Shown: positions 44,756-53,148, counted from the first letter of the stretch. The stretch is 64,000 bases of DNA from Parageobacillus caldoxylosilyticus NBRC 107762 (GCF_000632715.1 NZ_BAWO01000031.1:1-64000); one strand, 5' to 3'. Translations and numbers: made by a program. Notes: generated from the sequence alone by a model not told the origin.

Positions 44756-44848
44756 TCAATAATGAATGATACATGCACAACCAACAATAATTAACAAAAT
44801 AAACAGTACGACAATAATCGTATAACCGCTGTCGAATATGCCGCTCAC
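44756..44848 (-). CDS. YjcZ-family sporulation micropeptide
   Basis: A 30-residue hydrophobic peptide, [20 protein letters not shown], then [12 protein letters not shown] start at 44848 behind GGGGGTG. The [14 protein letters not shown] core is nearly identical to the 32-residue peptide at 43325-43423, so the two dicistrons are duplicates. Confidence 0.72.
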   Translation of the reverse strand: MSGIFDSGYTIIVVLFILLIIVGCACIIHY

Positions 44849-44929
44849 GGCGGGCACCCCCTTCGTCTGTTCACCGCCATTATATGCATCCGCCCACTCC
44901 CTCGGGCGGGCTATCGCCCAATTTCACGA

Positions 44930-44968
44930 AAAAAAGATGGGCAGAAACACTGTCCATCTTTATTTTTC
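44930..44968 (-). terminator. Terminator of the first corA gene
   Basis: AAAGATGGgCAG/CTGtCCATCTTT hairpin with T runs, overlapping the stop codon. Confidence 0.85.
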
Positions 44969-45916
44969 TTTTGTACCGGTCTCCCCCCACCAGCCTTTTT
45001 TCTTAAAATAAAGCGCAATCAAAGCAGCCGTTGCCGCCATCAATAAAAGTGCAAAACCATAGCCGTATTTCCATTTTAGTTCCGGCATTACCTCAAAATT
45101 CATGCCGTACACCCCGGCGATAAACGTCATCGGCATAAAAATCACGCTCACTAACGTTAATGTTTTCATAATGACGTTCATATGATCGGATTTCAACGAA
45201 AGCTGCAAATCAAAAATGCCAGACAACGACTCTTTAAACGTATCCAATGCCGCCGTAATGCGGGCAAAACGGCCAGCGACATCTTGCATATAAGGGTTCG
45301 TTTCGGCATTGATATATGGAAGCGTTGTATGCTGGATCGTTTTCATCATCTCTTCTTGGGCTTCAGCCACTTGACGCAACTCATGAATGCGAATTTTCCA
45401 TCGGTAAATACTACGCCCGATTTCATTGGCAAACGGCGTTTTAAATACTTGTTTTTCCAATACCTGAATGCGGTCGGCAATATCATCAATGACTTGCAAA
45501 AAACGGATAGCAGTGATATCTAAAAAATGGTATATTACATATCCAGGATGTATGGCATGTTCACGGTGGTGAAGCAGCCGTTCCTTTACTTTTTCTACCA
45601 GCGGATCATCTTCTTCCATATAACTAATGACATACCGTTCTGTCGCAAGCAAGTGAATTTTTGCCGTCTGCAGCTCAGGACGAATGACAAAAAGCGCCAG
45701 AAATAAATGCTGCCCATATTCGTCTACCATGGGAATATCCGTTCCGAACAACAGCCGCTGTTTTGCTAGCGGATGAACGGAAAGCGCGTCTAACAGCCTC
45801 TCTAAATCCATTTTCGAAGCTTTCGTAAAATGCAGCCAACACGCACCGTTTCCAATAGGGGCATGATGACGATATTGCCCCTCTATTTCCAGTGTCTGTG
45901 TAGGATGGTATGCCAT
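44960..45916 (-). CDS. corA: CorA-family divalent cation transporter
   Basis: A 318-residue pentameric Mg2+ (or Co2+/Ni2+) channel. It has a long N-terminal cytoplasmic domain, a stalk helix and two C-terminal helices, with the selectivity motif YGMN in GVYGMNFEVMPEL and a basic tail. The ATG at 45916 follows GAAAGGAA; an ATG at 45937 is possible but has no SD. A second, quite different CorA lies at 59.7-60.6 kb. Confidence 0.87.
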   Translation of the reverse strand: MAYHPTQTLEIEGQYRHHAPIGNGACWLHFTKASKMDLERLLDALSVHPLAKQRLLFGTDIPMVDEYGQHLFLALFVIRPELQTAKIHLLATERYVISYMEEDDPLVEKVKERLLHHREHAIHPGYVIYHFLDITAIRFLQVIDDIADRIQVLEKQVFKTPFANEIGRSIYRWKIRIHELRQVAEAQEEMMKTIQHTTLPYINAETNPYMQDVAGRFARITAALDTFKESLSGIFDLQLSLKSDHMNVIMKTLTLVSVIFMPMTFIAGVYGMNFEVMPELKWKYGYGFALLLMAATAALIALYFKKKGWWGETGTKEK

Positions 45917-45980
45917 CGTCAAATTCCTTTCTTTCATAAAGTTTGCATATTATAGTGTTTGCATTTTCATATAAAAAAAA

Positions 45981-46011
45981 CCTTAACCGCTTGGAAAGAA
46001 GGCGGTTAAGG
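45981..46011 (-). terminator. Terminator of the CDF gene
   Basis: A 10-bp stem CCTTAACCGC/GCGGTTAAGG followed on the minus strand by eight T. Confidence 0.88.
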
Positions 46012-46887
46012 GGTCTTCTCCGGTTCAATATGGACATGTGTCGCCTCAATGTTATAGCGTTTTTTCATTAATCGCTCCACCTCGTCGGCGATTTCATGGC
46101 TTTTGACAACAGTCAAATACGGATCAACATGGATCGTTACTTCAAGAACAATGTCATTCCCTAACATCCTCGCTTTTATATCCGCAACATCCTTTACTCC
46201 ATCAATAGCGGCAATTTCATGCTTGTATGCCGTTAACGTTTGTTCATCAAACCCATCGGTTAACGTATGGGATGTTTCCATAAATACTTCCCAGGCCGTT
46301 TTGCAAATAATTCCGCCGATGATCACCGCAACAAGCGGATCCAGCCATAGAAGCTTGATTTGTACACCAGCGATGCCGATGACCGTTCCGATGCTGACAA
46401 GCGCATCGGACAAGTTGTCTTTTGCAACGGCGGTAAGCGCCTGGCTGTTGGTTCGCTTCGCCAGCCGCATATTAAAAGAATAGACAAATAACATTACAAA
46501 AGCAGAGGCAACGGCGACGAACGCAGCAGACAATTCCGGCGCATTTCCCCTCTTTTCCGGCCGGAGCAGCGCCGATACCCCTTCCACCATGACATCGATG
46601 CCGATGGACATCATCATAAACGCTGCAATTAAAGAAGAAATATTTTCCGCTCGTGAATGACCGTATGGGTGATTGTGATCGCGCGGTTTTTTTGCAATTT
46701 TCATGCCGATATAAACGGCAACCGAAGCAATAACGTCGCTCAAATTATTCCAACCATCCGCTTTTACCCCATCGGAATGGGCGATATAACCGACAAACAG
46801 CTTGCTAGCGGCTAAAGCGACGTAAGCAACGATGCTAATGAAAGCCCCTGCTTCTGCCTTCCCTTTTCTTTCCACACACTTCACCAA
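46006..46887 (-). CDS. Cation diffusion facilitator (CDF) metal exporter
   Basis: A 293-residue six-helix H+/metal antiporter with a cytoplasmic C-terminal dimer domain. Site-A residues lie in SDGVKADGWNNLSDVIAS and DNLSDALVSIG, and a HNHPYGHSRAEN loop follows helix 2. That loop pattern fits Mn2+/Zn2+/Fe2+ exporters of the MamB/MneP type. It starts with TTG at 46887 behind AAAGGA. GTG at 46884 is the alternative. Confidence 0.87.
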   Translation of the reverse strand: MVKCVERKGKAEAGAFISIVAYVALAASKLFVGYIAHSDGVKADGWNNLSDVIASVAVYIGMKIAKKPRDHNHPYGHSRAENISSLIAAFMMMSIGIDVMVEGVSALLRPEKRGNAPELSAAFVAVASAFVMLFVYSFNMRLAKRTNSQALTAVAKDNLSDALVSIGTVIGIAGVQIKLLWLDPLVAVIIGGIICKTAWEVFMETSHTLTDGFDEQTLTAYKHEIAAIDGVKDVADIKARMLGNDIVLEVTIHVDPYLTVVKSHEIADEVERLMKKRYNIEATHVHIEPEKTP

Positions 46888-47089
46888 CCTAGTCGTCCTT
46901 TCTGCATTTATCAGTGTACCAGCAAAAAAGCGTGTGAGTCTACAGCAAAAAAGTTGACTAACGGAAGGAGTATAGAGACAGGCAAATTTTTTCCCATTTG
47001 GATAACTTTTTTGAATAAAAGCAAATTGCTACACAACTGCGTATGATAAACCAATCAACCAAACAAATAGTGGGAAAGGAGAATATAGA

Positions 47090-47788
47090 TTGACAACTTA
47101 TCTCGATATGTTGGCAGAGATGGGAGTCGACGGCGCCCACCCCGGCGGATTTGATTTAACAAAAAATATATTACGTAAACTAAAAATTGACTGCCATACT
47201 GCCCTTCTCGATGTTGGCTGCGGAACTGGACAAACTGCCGCCTATATTGCTGAACAATACGGCGCAGACGTAACGGCGATTGACATTCACCCTATTATGC
47301 TGGCAAAAGCGAAAGACCGTTTTTCCAGCCTAACACATCCCGTCCACCTTCGCCGCGCTTCCGTTGAAGCTCTTCCGTTTGCCGACGGGCAATTTGATAT
47401 CGTATTATGCGAATCCGTTTTGGCATTTGTTTCTATTCCTCGGGCATTAGCAGAAATTTATCGGGTGCTAAAGCAAAACGGGGTCCTCGCCGCCATTGAA
47501 GCGTGCCATTTGCAATTAACCGATAAAGAAAAGCAAAAAATCGCCGCATTTTACGGTTTTCGCCATTTGCTTACCAGTCAAGAGTGGGAAAACGAATTGC
47601 AGAAAAAAAGTTTCCAGCATATTGGCATAACGTACTCGTCGGCTAGTCATCCCTCTGCCGCGCAAACCCCATTTCTCATTACGGCCAATATGTCCTTGCC
47701 AATATTAAAAATGATAGAAACCCACCAGCAAATGACAAAACAATATGGCGATCGACTAGGTTATTGTGTATTTTCTTGCCAGAAATAG
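47090..47788 (+). CDS. yodH: Class I SAM-dependent methyltransferase
   Basis: A 232-residue methyltransferase. Motif I LLDVGCGTGQTA (39-50) and the acidic AdoMet-binding segment VTAIDIHPIMLAKAK are clear, and the fold is UbiE/COQ5-like. Substrate unknown. TTG start at 47090 behind AAAGGAG. Length and position ahead of the YodI/YodJ/DeoD homologues match B. subtilis yodH. Confidence 0.82.
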   Translation: MTTYLDMLAEMGVDGAHPGGFDLTKNILRKLKIDCHTALLDVGCGTGQTAAYIAEQYGADVTAIDIHPIMLAKAKDRFSSLTHPVHLRRASVEALPFADGQFDIVLCESVLAFVSIPRALAEIYRVLKQNGVLAAIEACHLQLTDKEKQKIAAFYGFRHLLTSQEWENELQKKSFQHIGITYSSASHPSAAQTPFLITANMSLPILKMIETHQQMTKQYGDRLGYCVFSCQK

Positions 47789-47859
47789 TCATTGGTACAG
47801 ACGTGTCCATCTTCCTTCACGTACAATGCAATTGTAGCATTTACAAAGGAGGGAGATAA

Positions 47860-48114
47860 ATGTCGCCGCATTGGTACCATGTTTGTTGCCGCTACCGCGG
47901 TCAAGTGGTACGGATCCATGATAAATTTGGAAACGTCCATGTAGGACGGATCACCCGTGTCACCCCAACCCATGTTTATATTGCACCGGTCGGCCCACGC
48001 AACCTTGGCGGATTTGGCTACGCCTTCGCAGGCTGGGGATGGGGATGGGGGTGGGGCTTTGGAATCGCCCTCGCTGCCATCGTTGCCATTGCCTTAATCG
48101 GTTTGTTCTGGTGA
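47860..48114 (+). CDS. yodI: YodI-like small membrane protein
   Basis: 84 residues. The basic N-terminal half (CRYRGQVVRIHDKFGNVHVG, RITRVTPTHVYIAPV) looks like a small SH3/LSm-type barrel. Then come a Gly-Trp repeat GWGWGWGWGFG and a single hydrophobic helix to the C terminus. ATG with SD AAAGGAGGGAG. Named by place between yodH and yodJ and by length; the biochemical role is unknown and it may be a spore surface protein. Confidence 0.65.
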   Translation: MSPHWYHVCCRYRGQVVRIHDKFGNVHVGRITRVTPTHVYIAPVGPRNLGGFGYAFAGWGWGWGWGFGIALAAIVAIALIGLFW

Positions 48115-48130
48115 TAAATTTTTCTTATAT

Positions 48131-48173
48131 GTAAAAAAGTGGATTACTTCTAAAGAAGCAATCCACTTTTATA
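48131..48173. terminator. Bidirectional terminator
   Basis: AAAAGTGGATT/AATCCACTTTT stem with a small inner hairpin between the convergent yodI and yodJ genes. Confidence 0.85.
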
Positions 48174-49050
48174 TTTTCTTGACTATTTTGAAATATTCTT
48201 CCAACGTTATGTTTCTTTCAAATATGACTTTCGCTGCTTTTTTGCCGACATAACGAAGGTGCCAAGGTTCATACTGGTATCCGGTGACCGCTTCTTTTCC
48301 TTTTGGATAGCGGATAATAAAACCATATTCATGGGCATGTTCAGCCACCCATTTTCCTTCCTTCGTTTCTCCAAACGCTGTTGTCAACGCATAGTCAACC
48401 GACGGACTTGTAATATCCATTGCCAATCCGGTCTGATGCTCGCTTTGTCCCGGCAGCGCAACAGCTTGAACGGCTTTTTCTCTTCCTTTTTCTTTGACTT
48501 CTTCCGTAAAGATGGCTTGTTGCCGCACATAAGAACGATATCCGGATGCGGCTACCAGATCGATTCCCTCTTTACGGGCCGCGGCAAATAACGCTTCCAA
48601 TGCGGCTGCCGCTTCCGCCCGCATATATCGTTTATCCACATTCTTTTCTGCAAAAGAAAACGGCACGCGCGGCACGACTAAATCATTCGGCTTATACGTA
48701 GAGGGAAGCGACTGTTCCTTATTGACAAGCACCAGTATATTGTCTGGATTCATAATGACTTTCATGCCATTATGCACTTCAACAATATTCCAATATTTCG
48801 CTTCCAGCCACAGTTCCGGTTCGGTTGTTTCCCCTGTCTTCGGCGCGCCTTTTTTTCCGCCCGTCTGCGGTGCCTCTATGTTTTCCGCTGTTTCCTTTTT
48901 GCTATTATCCTTGCTTTGCGGATGGGCTGCATCATTTTCTCCTGCATTCGGCAATTTTTTTTCCTGTTCGCTGGACGCACCATTCAGCTGGCTGCACCCG
49001 CTGAAAAAAACAAGTGACAAAACGATTATTGCTTGACATAGCTGTTTCAT
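48169..49050 (-). CDS. yodJ: Lipoprotein D-alanyl-D-alanine carboxypeptidase, M15B family
   Basis: Trims the terminal D-Ala of peptidoglycan stem peptides outside the cell. 293 residues. The signal peptide ends in the lipobox FFSGC (Cys 19). A low-complexity linker (25-75) leads to a VanY domain with ASGYRS, the zinc motif SEHQTGLAMDI and the catalytic EPWHLRYVG. ATG start. Preceded by a structured spacer behind deoD, the order seen in B. subtilis. Confidence 0.9.
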   Translation of the reverse strand: MKQLCQAIIVLSLVFFSGCSQLNGASSEQEKKLPNAGENDAAHPQSKDNSKKETAENIEAPQTGGKKGAPKTGETTEPELWLEAKYWNIVEVHNGMKVIMNPDNILVLVNKEQSLPSTYKPNDLVVPRVPFSFAEKNVDKRYMRAEAAAALEALFAAARKEGIDLVAASGYRSYVRQQAIFTEEVKEKGREKAVQAVALPGQSEHQTGLAMDITSPSVDYALTTAFGETKEGKWVAEHAHEYGFIIRYPKGKEAVTGYQYEPWHLRYVGKKAAKVIFERNITLEEYFKIVKKI

Positions 49051-49097
49051 TATTTCACCTTTTCTTCCATAATTAACTAATAATTAATGCGGCAAAA

Positions 49098-49167
49098 GCC
49101 GTCCTTCCCTTTCGCAAGGAAATTGCCGCAACGACAAAGCGGATGCGGCACATAAGCAAAGGACGAC
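49098..49167 (-). ncRNA. Candidate structured RNA between deoD and yodJ
   Basis: On the minus strand three helices can form a three-way junction: closing stem 49159-49167 with 49098-49106 (9 bp, one G-U), hairpin TGCCGCA/TGCGGCA (49144-49150 with 49124-49130) and hairpin 49116-49121 with 49105-49111. The 3' strand of the closing stem can alternatively form CGGC-TTTT-GCCG with bases just downstream. No known RNA family is recognised; by position it is either the deoD 3' end or the yodJ leader. Confidence 0.4.
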
Positions 49168-49180
49168 ACCTTTAGGCGAT

Positions 49181-49891
49181 TCACGCTTCGGCGCGAATCG
49201 CTGTTTCTAGCGCCACTTCAATCATTTCATTAAATGTCGTTTGTCGTTCTTTTGCTGTCGTTTCTTCCCCTGTCAAAATGTGGTCACTGACCGTTAATAC
49301 CGAGAGCGCTTTACGGCCGAATTTTGCCGCTAACGTGTATAGTGCCGCTGTTTCCATTTCGACCGCCAACACGCCGTAGCGCGCCCACGTCTCCCAATTC
49401 GGCTCGTCATTATAAAACATATCGGCGGTAAACACATTGCCCACCTTTAAGGCAAGCCCTTTTTCGACACCGACTTCATACGCCGTACGCAGCAGCGCAA
49501 AATTCGCTGTCGGCGCATAATCGCGTCCACGGAAAATTAAGCGGTTCATATTCGAATCCGTAGATGCACTCATTGCTAAAATGACATCACGAACGTTCAC
49601 ATCTTTTTGAATCGCCCCGCACGTTCCGACGCGGATCAATGTTTGTACATCATAGCTTTGAATCAGCTCATTGACATAAATGGAAATAGAAGGAACTCCC
49701 ATTCCCGTCCCTTGTACAGAAATCCGGTGTCCTTTATATGTACCGGTAAACCCAAGCATGCCGCGCACACGGTTGTAGCATGTCGCTCCCTCTAAAAATG
49801 TTTCCGCGATATATTGCGCGCGAAGCGGGTCGCCTGGAAGCAAAATTTTATCGGCAATTTCCCCATGTTTTGCCTCAATATGTATGCTCAA
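49181..49891 (-). CDS. deoD: Purine nucleoside phosphorylase, DeoD type
   Basis: Phosphorolysis of purine (deoxy)nucleosides to base and pentose-1-phosphate in salvage. The 236-residue hexameric PNP has the family segments [39 protein letters not shown] and the substrate-site EMETAALY, with the catalytic Asp in [14 protein letters not shown] start at 49891 behind AGGAGG with eight-base spacing. Confidence 0.94.
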   Translation of the reverse strand: MSIHIEAKHGEIADKILLPGDPLRAQYIAETFLEGATCYNRVRGMLGFTGTYKGHRISVQGTGMGVPSISIYVNELIQSYDVQTLIRVGTCGAIQKDVNVRDVILAMSASTDSNMNRLIFRGRDYAPTANFALLRTAYEVGVEKGLALKVGNVFTADMFYNDEPNWETWARYGVLAVEMETAALYTLAAKFGRKALSVLTVSDHILTGEETTAKERQTTFNEMIEVALETAIRAEA

Positions 49892-50078
49892 TGTATATAC
49901 CTCCTATTCGTCTTTTCAGCGCCGCGTTTTATACCTTTCTTATCATACCACATATTTGTTGAAAATGGCAGTAAGTATTATACGTAAAAAATAATTGTGA
50001 TGGGCATACTGTGTATGCGCCTTCCCCATTTTGGTTTCACCAGCGATCACCTTCATGTGAACAAGGAGGGACATACGA

Positions 50079-50186
50079 ATGAAAAAGAAGCTCGAACAAG
50101 CCGTCGAATACGCAAACAAAACAAATCCGTCTTCCCGCTCCAACAATCAGCCGTCCACGTCGAAAAAAGAAAAAACAAAGTTTTAA
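50079..50186 (+). CDS. 35-residue hydrophilic protein, unknown
   Basis: A short Lys/Ser/Asn-rich peptide starting MKKKLEQAVEYANKTN. It has a canonical SD (AAGGAGGG), an ATG and a strong terminator touching the stop. Divergent from deoD. No homologue comes to mind; the composition resembles small spore-associated proteins. Confidence 0.6.
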   Translation: MKKKLEQAVEYANKTNPSSRSNNQPSTSKKEKTKF

Positions 50187-50213
50187 AAAGGGAGAGCTTT
50201 TCTCCCTTTTTTA
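50186..50213. terminator. Bidirectional terminator
   Basis: AAAAAGGGAGA/TCTCCCTTTTT stem between the 35-residue gene and the convergent membrane-protein gene. Confidence 0.85.
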
Positions 50214-50618
50214 GGACGTTTTTGAATGATAATCATGACTGTCGCGGCGGCGCGCTAAATATTTCTCGTTAATATACAATACTTTTTTATCTTTGCTGCG
50301 CGTATACTTTTTTTCCCGCCTCTTCCGTTTTCGAAAAAGCCAGCAGCCGAGCAGATAGATGGGAAAGACAAGTTCCAAAGCTCCGATAAACACGTACAAA
50401 AACTGCTTGGCAGATGCCATCGTAGACAAATGAAGTTCTATATCGCTTAATTTATAATAAGAAACGGCGACAATAAACCCGGCAACAAGGACATTGATCA
50501 CATGCAGGAAAGGAACGTCTTTCCAGCGAAAAAACATTCTTTCTATTTGTTCCTTTACCAATAGCAAAACAGCAATCGAACTTGCACAAAACAGCATGGA
50601 AATAAAAAGTGCGGCCAT
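50211..50618 (-). CDS. Small membrane protein, unknown
   Basis: A 135-residue protein with three hydrophobic helices (about 2-22, 37-55, 73-95) and a strongly basic cytoplasmic tail (FRKRKRREKKYTRSKDKK). ATG at 50618 behind AGGGGGAAACG. A frame to 50642 starts inside the SD region. Family not recognised. Confidence 0.6.
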   Translation of the reverse strand: MAALFISMLFCASSIAVLLLVKEQIERMFFRWKDVPFLHVINVLVAGFIVAVSYYKLSDIELHLSTMASAKQFLYVFIGALELVFPIYLLGCWLFRKRKRREKKYTRSKDKKVLYINEKYLARRRDSHDYHSKTS

Positions 50619-50642
50619 CTTCGTTTCCCCCTTCCCCCTCAC

Positions 50643-50900
50643 GCTTTACTGCAAGGATTTCCCATCAATGAACCGCTTTTTGCTGTACAAACTAACAGTG
50701 AGAGTACTAAACCTCTGCATGACTAAAGCCGGCAGGTTCTGACGTACGAAAGAGTTTTTTCTACACCTGCGCGCAGGCACTCACGCTTGCTCCGTGAAAA
50801 GGAGCATGAACAAAAACTCGCTGGTGTTTAGCGGCCTGTTGGCTCCATTCAAAACCGTATTTCTACTTCATCCCGATCACTCAAGTTGCGGGCTTTCGTA
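50643..50900 (-). other. Possible IS200/IS605-type right-end/guide-RNA relic
   Basis: A GC-richer stretch without a gene. On the minus strand it runs CCGCAACTTGAGTGATCGGG, GATGAAGTAG, then CCGGCTTTAGTCATGCAGAG and GTTTAG. The GCTTTAG...GAGGTT ending resembles the conserved right end of IS605 elements and the pseudoknot of TnpB guide RNAs as I recall them. A GCTCC..TTTTCAC..GGAGC hairpin lies in the middle. No tnpA or tnpB is nearby. Confidence 0.4.
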
Positions 50901-50935
50901 GCTATATACTTTTGTAAACAAGGAGGGATCTGTTT

Positions 50936-51094
50936 ATGGGCAAAAAACATCGCAATCGTATTAACGGCCAAAAAAAGAACAACCATATTCCGAAGGAAGC
51001 ATTAATCGCAGAGGATGCGGCACATGCGAAAGAATACTCTGCCGCAGGGGGACGGAAAAACGGGCCAGGGCATCATGACAACCCAGAATCATAA
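50936..51094 (+). CDS. 52-residue hydrophilic protein, unknown
   Basis: A basic, His/Asn-rich small protein starting MGKKHRNRINGQKKNNHIPK and ending GPGHHDNPES. Very strong SD (AAGGAGGGA) six bases before the ATG, followed by a terminator. Composition is typical of small sporulation proteins, but no family is recognised. Confidence 0.65.
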   Translation: MGKKHRNRINGQKKNNHIPKEALIAEDAAHAKEYSAAGGRKNGPGHHDNPES

Positions 51095-51123
51095 TAAGGC
51101 TTCATCATGCTAAAATCATAAAT

Positions 51124-51153
51124 GGAAACCCTTGTGTAATAACAAGGGTTTTC
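51124..51153. terminator. Bidirectional terminator
   Basis: GAAACCCTTGT/ACAAGGGTTTTC hairpin between convergent small genes. Confidence 0.8.
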
Positions 51154-51310
51154 ATGTTGATGGATCCACTTCATCAAAAGACAGTGTCACCACTTTTGTA
51201 TACTCCCCGCGGGCAATTTCTTCTTTCGTCGCTTTTTCGTTCAGTTCCTCGTCATCATCAATTCCCGGCGCTATGGTTGGTAAGTCGTGCTCCTTCTTGT
51301 TGCGTTCCAA
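51152..51310 (-). CDS. 52-residue acidic protein, unknown
   Basis: A small acidic soluble protein (TIAPGIDDDEELNEKATKEE, then TKVVTLSFDEV). TTG start at 51310 behind AAAGGGGGG. The longer frame to 51355 has no SD. Function unknown. Confidence 0.6.
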   Translation of the reverse strand: MERNKKEHDLPTIAPGIDDDEELNEKATKEEIARGEYTKVVTLSFDEVDPST

Positions 51311-51425
51311 ATGATCGCCCCCCTTTCGTTTATTATCCGTTTCCAAAATCCGCACAAACTATTCGACTTTTTTCTTCATTATACCATATCTATCCCTCTT
51401 TACACAGAATCTTTCGAATTTTTTA

Positions 51426-51743
51426 TTAATGAAGATGAAGGCGATTGATTTTTTTCCACCCTTCCGGACATAGTCTGTAATACACCTGTCCCTTTATTCC
51501 TTCATCAATGAGTACAATATCTCCCGTACTCATAAAACGGGCGTGATAATCTTTTGGTATTAAATCTGCTACGTTAAACATGCGATAAAGGTAGGATAAT
51601 GCTTCACGATGGCTCGATGCTTTCACCGTCATCCTATATACTTGCCGATATCCTTTTTTCTGGCCAAAATGCGGCGTCTGAAATATGGTGACATCATAAG
51701 TGTGATGGACATGAAGCATTTTTTTCATCAATAAACGTACCAT
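51426..51743 (-). CDS. yodL: YodL-like protein
   Basis: A 105-residue protein with HTYDVTIFQTPHFGQKKGYRQVYR, a segment SHREALSYLYRMFNV and the end GDIVLIDEGIKGQVYYRL, matching the YodL family. B. subtilis YodL affects cell shape through the MreB system when over-produced. Position near deoD and yozD supports the name. ATG at 51743 with SD GGAGAG. Confidence 0.75.
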   Translation of the reverse strand: MVRLLMKKMLHVHHTYDVTIFQTPHFGQKKGYRQVYRMTVKASSHREALSYLYRMFNVADLIPKDYHARFMSTGDIVLIDEGIKGQVYYRLCPEGWKKINRLHLH

Positions 51744-51942
51744 AGTCCCTCTCTCCTTTTGTCTGGCAAATGTTAGTATTTATTCCATAATATTTGTGAT
51801 TAGCCATGTCGATTCCTTTATCAAAATTGCTGTTGTTTTGTCGAATAGCATCATGAATGTTCATTATCCATTATTTTACTGTTACATCAAAAAGCCGATA
51901 TGTCCAGTTAAATAGCAGTTACCCCTGCGATTTGCTAGAGGC

Positions 51943-53145
51943 ATGGAATTGGCCATCTCCCGAATAAACGACTATCAAACGGAAAAAATGAAAATACAAG
52001 ATGTACTAGCAAAGGAGGGGGACCGTATTATCCAAATTCGCACGTTCCTGCAAATGATCCATCCAATTCAATACATCTATCGTTCTTTCTTATACCGCCA
52101 TCATATCCCGATCGTCTCTTCACATCTTTTACTCGACCTTGCCCGCTGCTGGGAAAATCCGACTCCTTCGATAAGTCTAACCGATGAAGAGCAGCAAATC
52201 GTCAGTGCCATTCGCCAAAAAACAGCAAAATATAATCGCAATAATATTACGCGGACGGCGGCCTATTTTGATTTTTTTCAGGCTCATCCTGAAGTGCATT
52301 GGGCATTTTTGGCACATATCGTTTCGCGAAATGGCGGATGGAATATGACCGATTTGCGTGGAAACGTCATTCCCCGCCTTCTTCCCGAAAATCTGATCAA
52401 CCCACTCTTTTTATTTTATGAAAGAGCAAATGCGCTTATTTTTCATGATGCCTATCCGCAGCTTTTGCTGTATGAACAAAGCAAGCAAAAGAAAAAACCG
52501 CTATTCCATTTGCTTCCTTGTTTTGCTGTATCATCGTTTATGAAGCCGTTTTGGGAATATTTTTGGGAAACAAAAGATGCACCGGTCATCACCGTAGCAT
52601 TAATTATTAATGAACAGCATTATATTCAAAAGCGAGTCATCGAAAATCCATTTTTCCAGACGCACGTGCTTTCAACTATGCCGTTTATTGTCGAGCAATG
52701 GCTTGGTTTTAACGATGTGCTTATTCCGTATAAAGCGGGACGCCGCATTCGTCTTGCCGGCACAACTGTTCGCGATTTTGCCGATGTCCATCACCGCATT
52801 CACATCGGTAAAACGCTTTACAGTATATTGTTTTTCGAAAAACGGCTCACACAGCGGGCATATCAATTTGCCCGCGAAATGGCCCATACCGGCTCGCGGG
52901 CCGACTTTTGGCCGCAATGGTTTTCCGCACAAGCAACGGATTCGTCCCGCATTTACAGCCCGCGTTTAGAAGAGGTTTGGCCGGATATTTGCCATCCGTT
53001 TTCCGACCACCACGACTGGTTTACCGATAAAGAAGCAATTATTCAAATGATGGAAACCATTCCTGTCGTCAAACATAAAGATATAACCGCTGATTATATG
53101 CATAACGTGAAGATGCTGCGAACAGCAGCGATCACTGTCCAATAA
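51943..53145 (+). CDS. yppC: DUF2515 protein (YppC-like)
   Basis: A 400-residue soluble protein rich in aromatic residues (HWAFLAHIVSRNGGWNMTDL, FYERANALIFHDAYPQLLLY, FNDVLIPYKAGRRIRLAGT), the DUF2515 pattern; function unknown. The start is uncertain. ATG 51943 has only a weak GAGG and ATG 51988 a weak GGAAAA. A perfect AAGGAGGGGG lies at 52012-52021, eight bases before an ATT codon at 52027 in the same frame. Confidence 0.75.
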   Translation: MELAISRINDYQTEKMKIQDVLAKEGDRIIQIRTFLQMIHPIQYIYRSFLYRHHIPIVSSHLLLDLARCWENPTPSISLTDEEQQIVSAIRQKTAKYNRNNITRTAAYFDFFQAHPEVHWAFLAHIVSRNGGWNMTDLRGNVIPRLLPENLINPLFLFYERANALIFHDAYPQLLLYEQSKQKKKPLFHLLPCFAVSSFMKPFWEYFWETKDAPVITVALIINEQHYIQKRVIENPFFQTHVLSTMPFIVEQWLGFNDVLIPYKAGRRIRLAGTTVRDFADVHHRIHIGKTLYSILFFEKRLTQRAYQFAREMAHTGSRADFWPQWFSAQATDSSRIYSPRLEEVWPDICHPFSDHHDWFTDKEAIIQMMETIPVVKHKDITADYMHNVKMLRTAAITVQ

Positions 53146-53148
53146 AAA

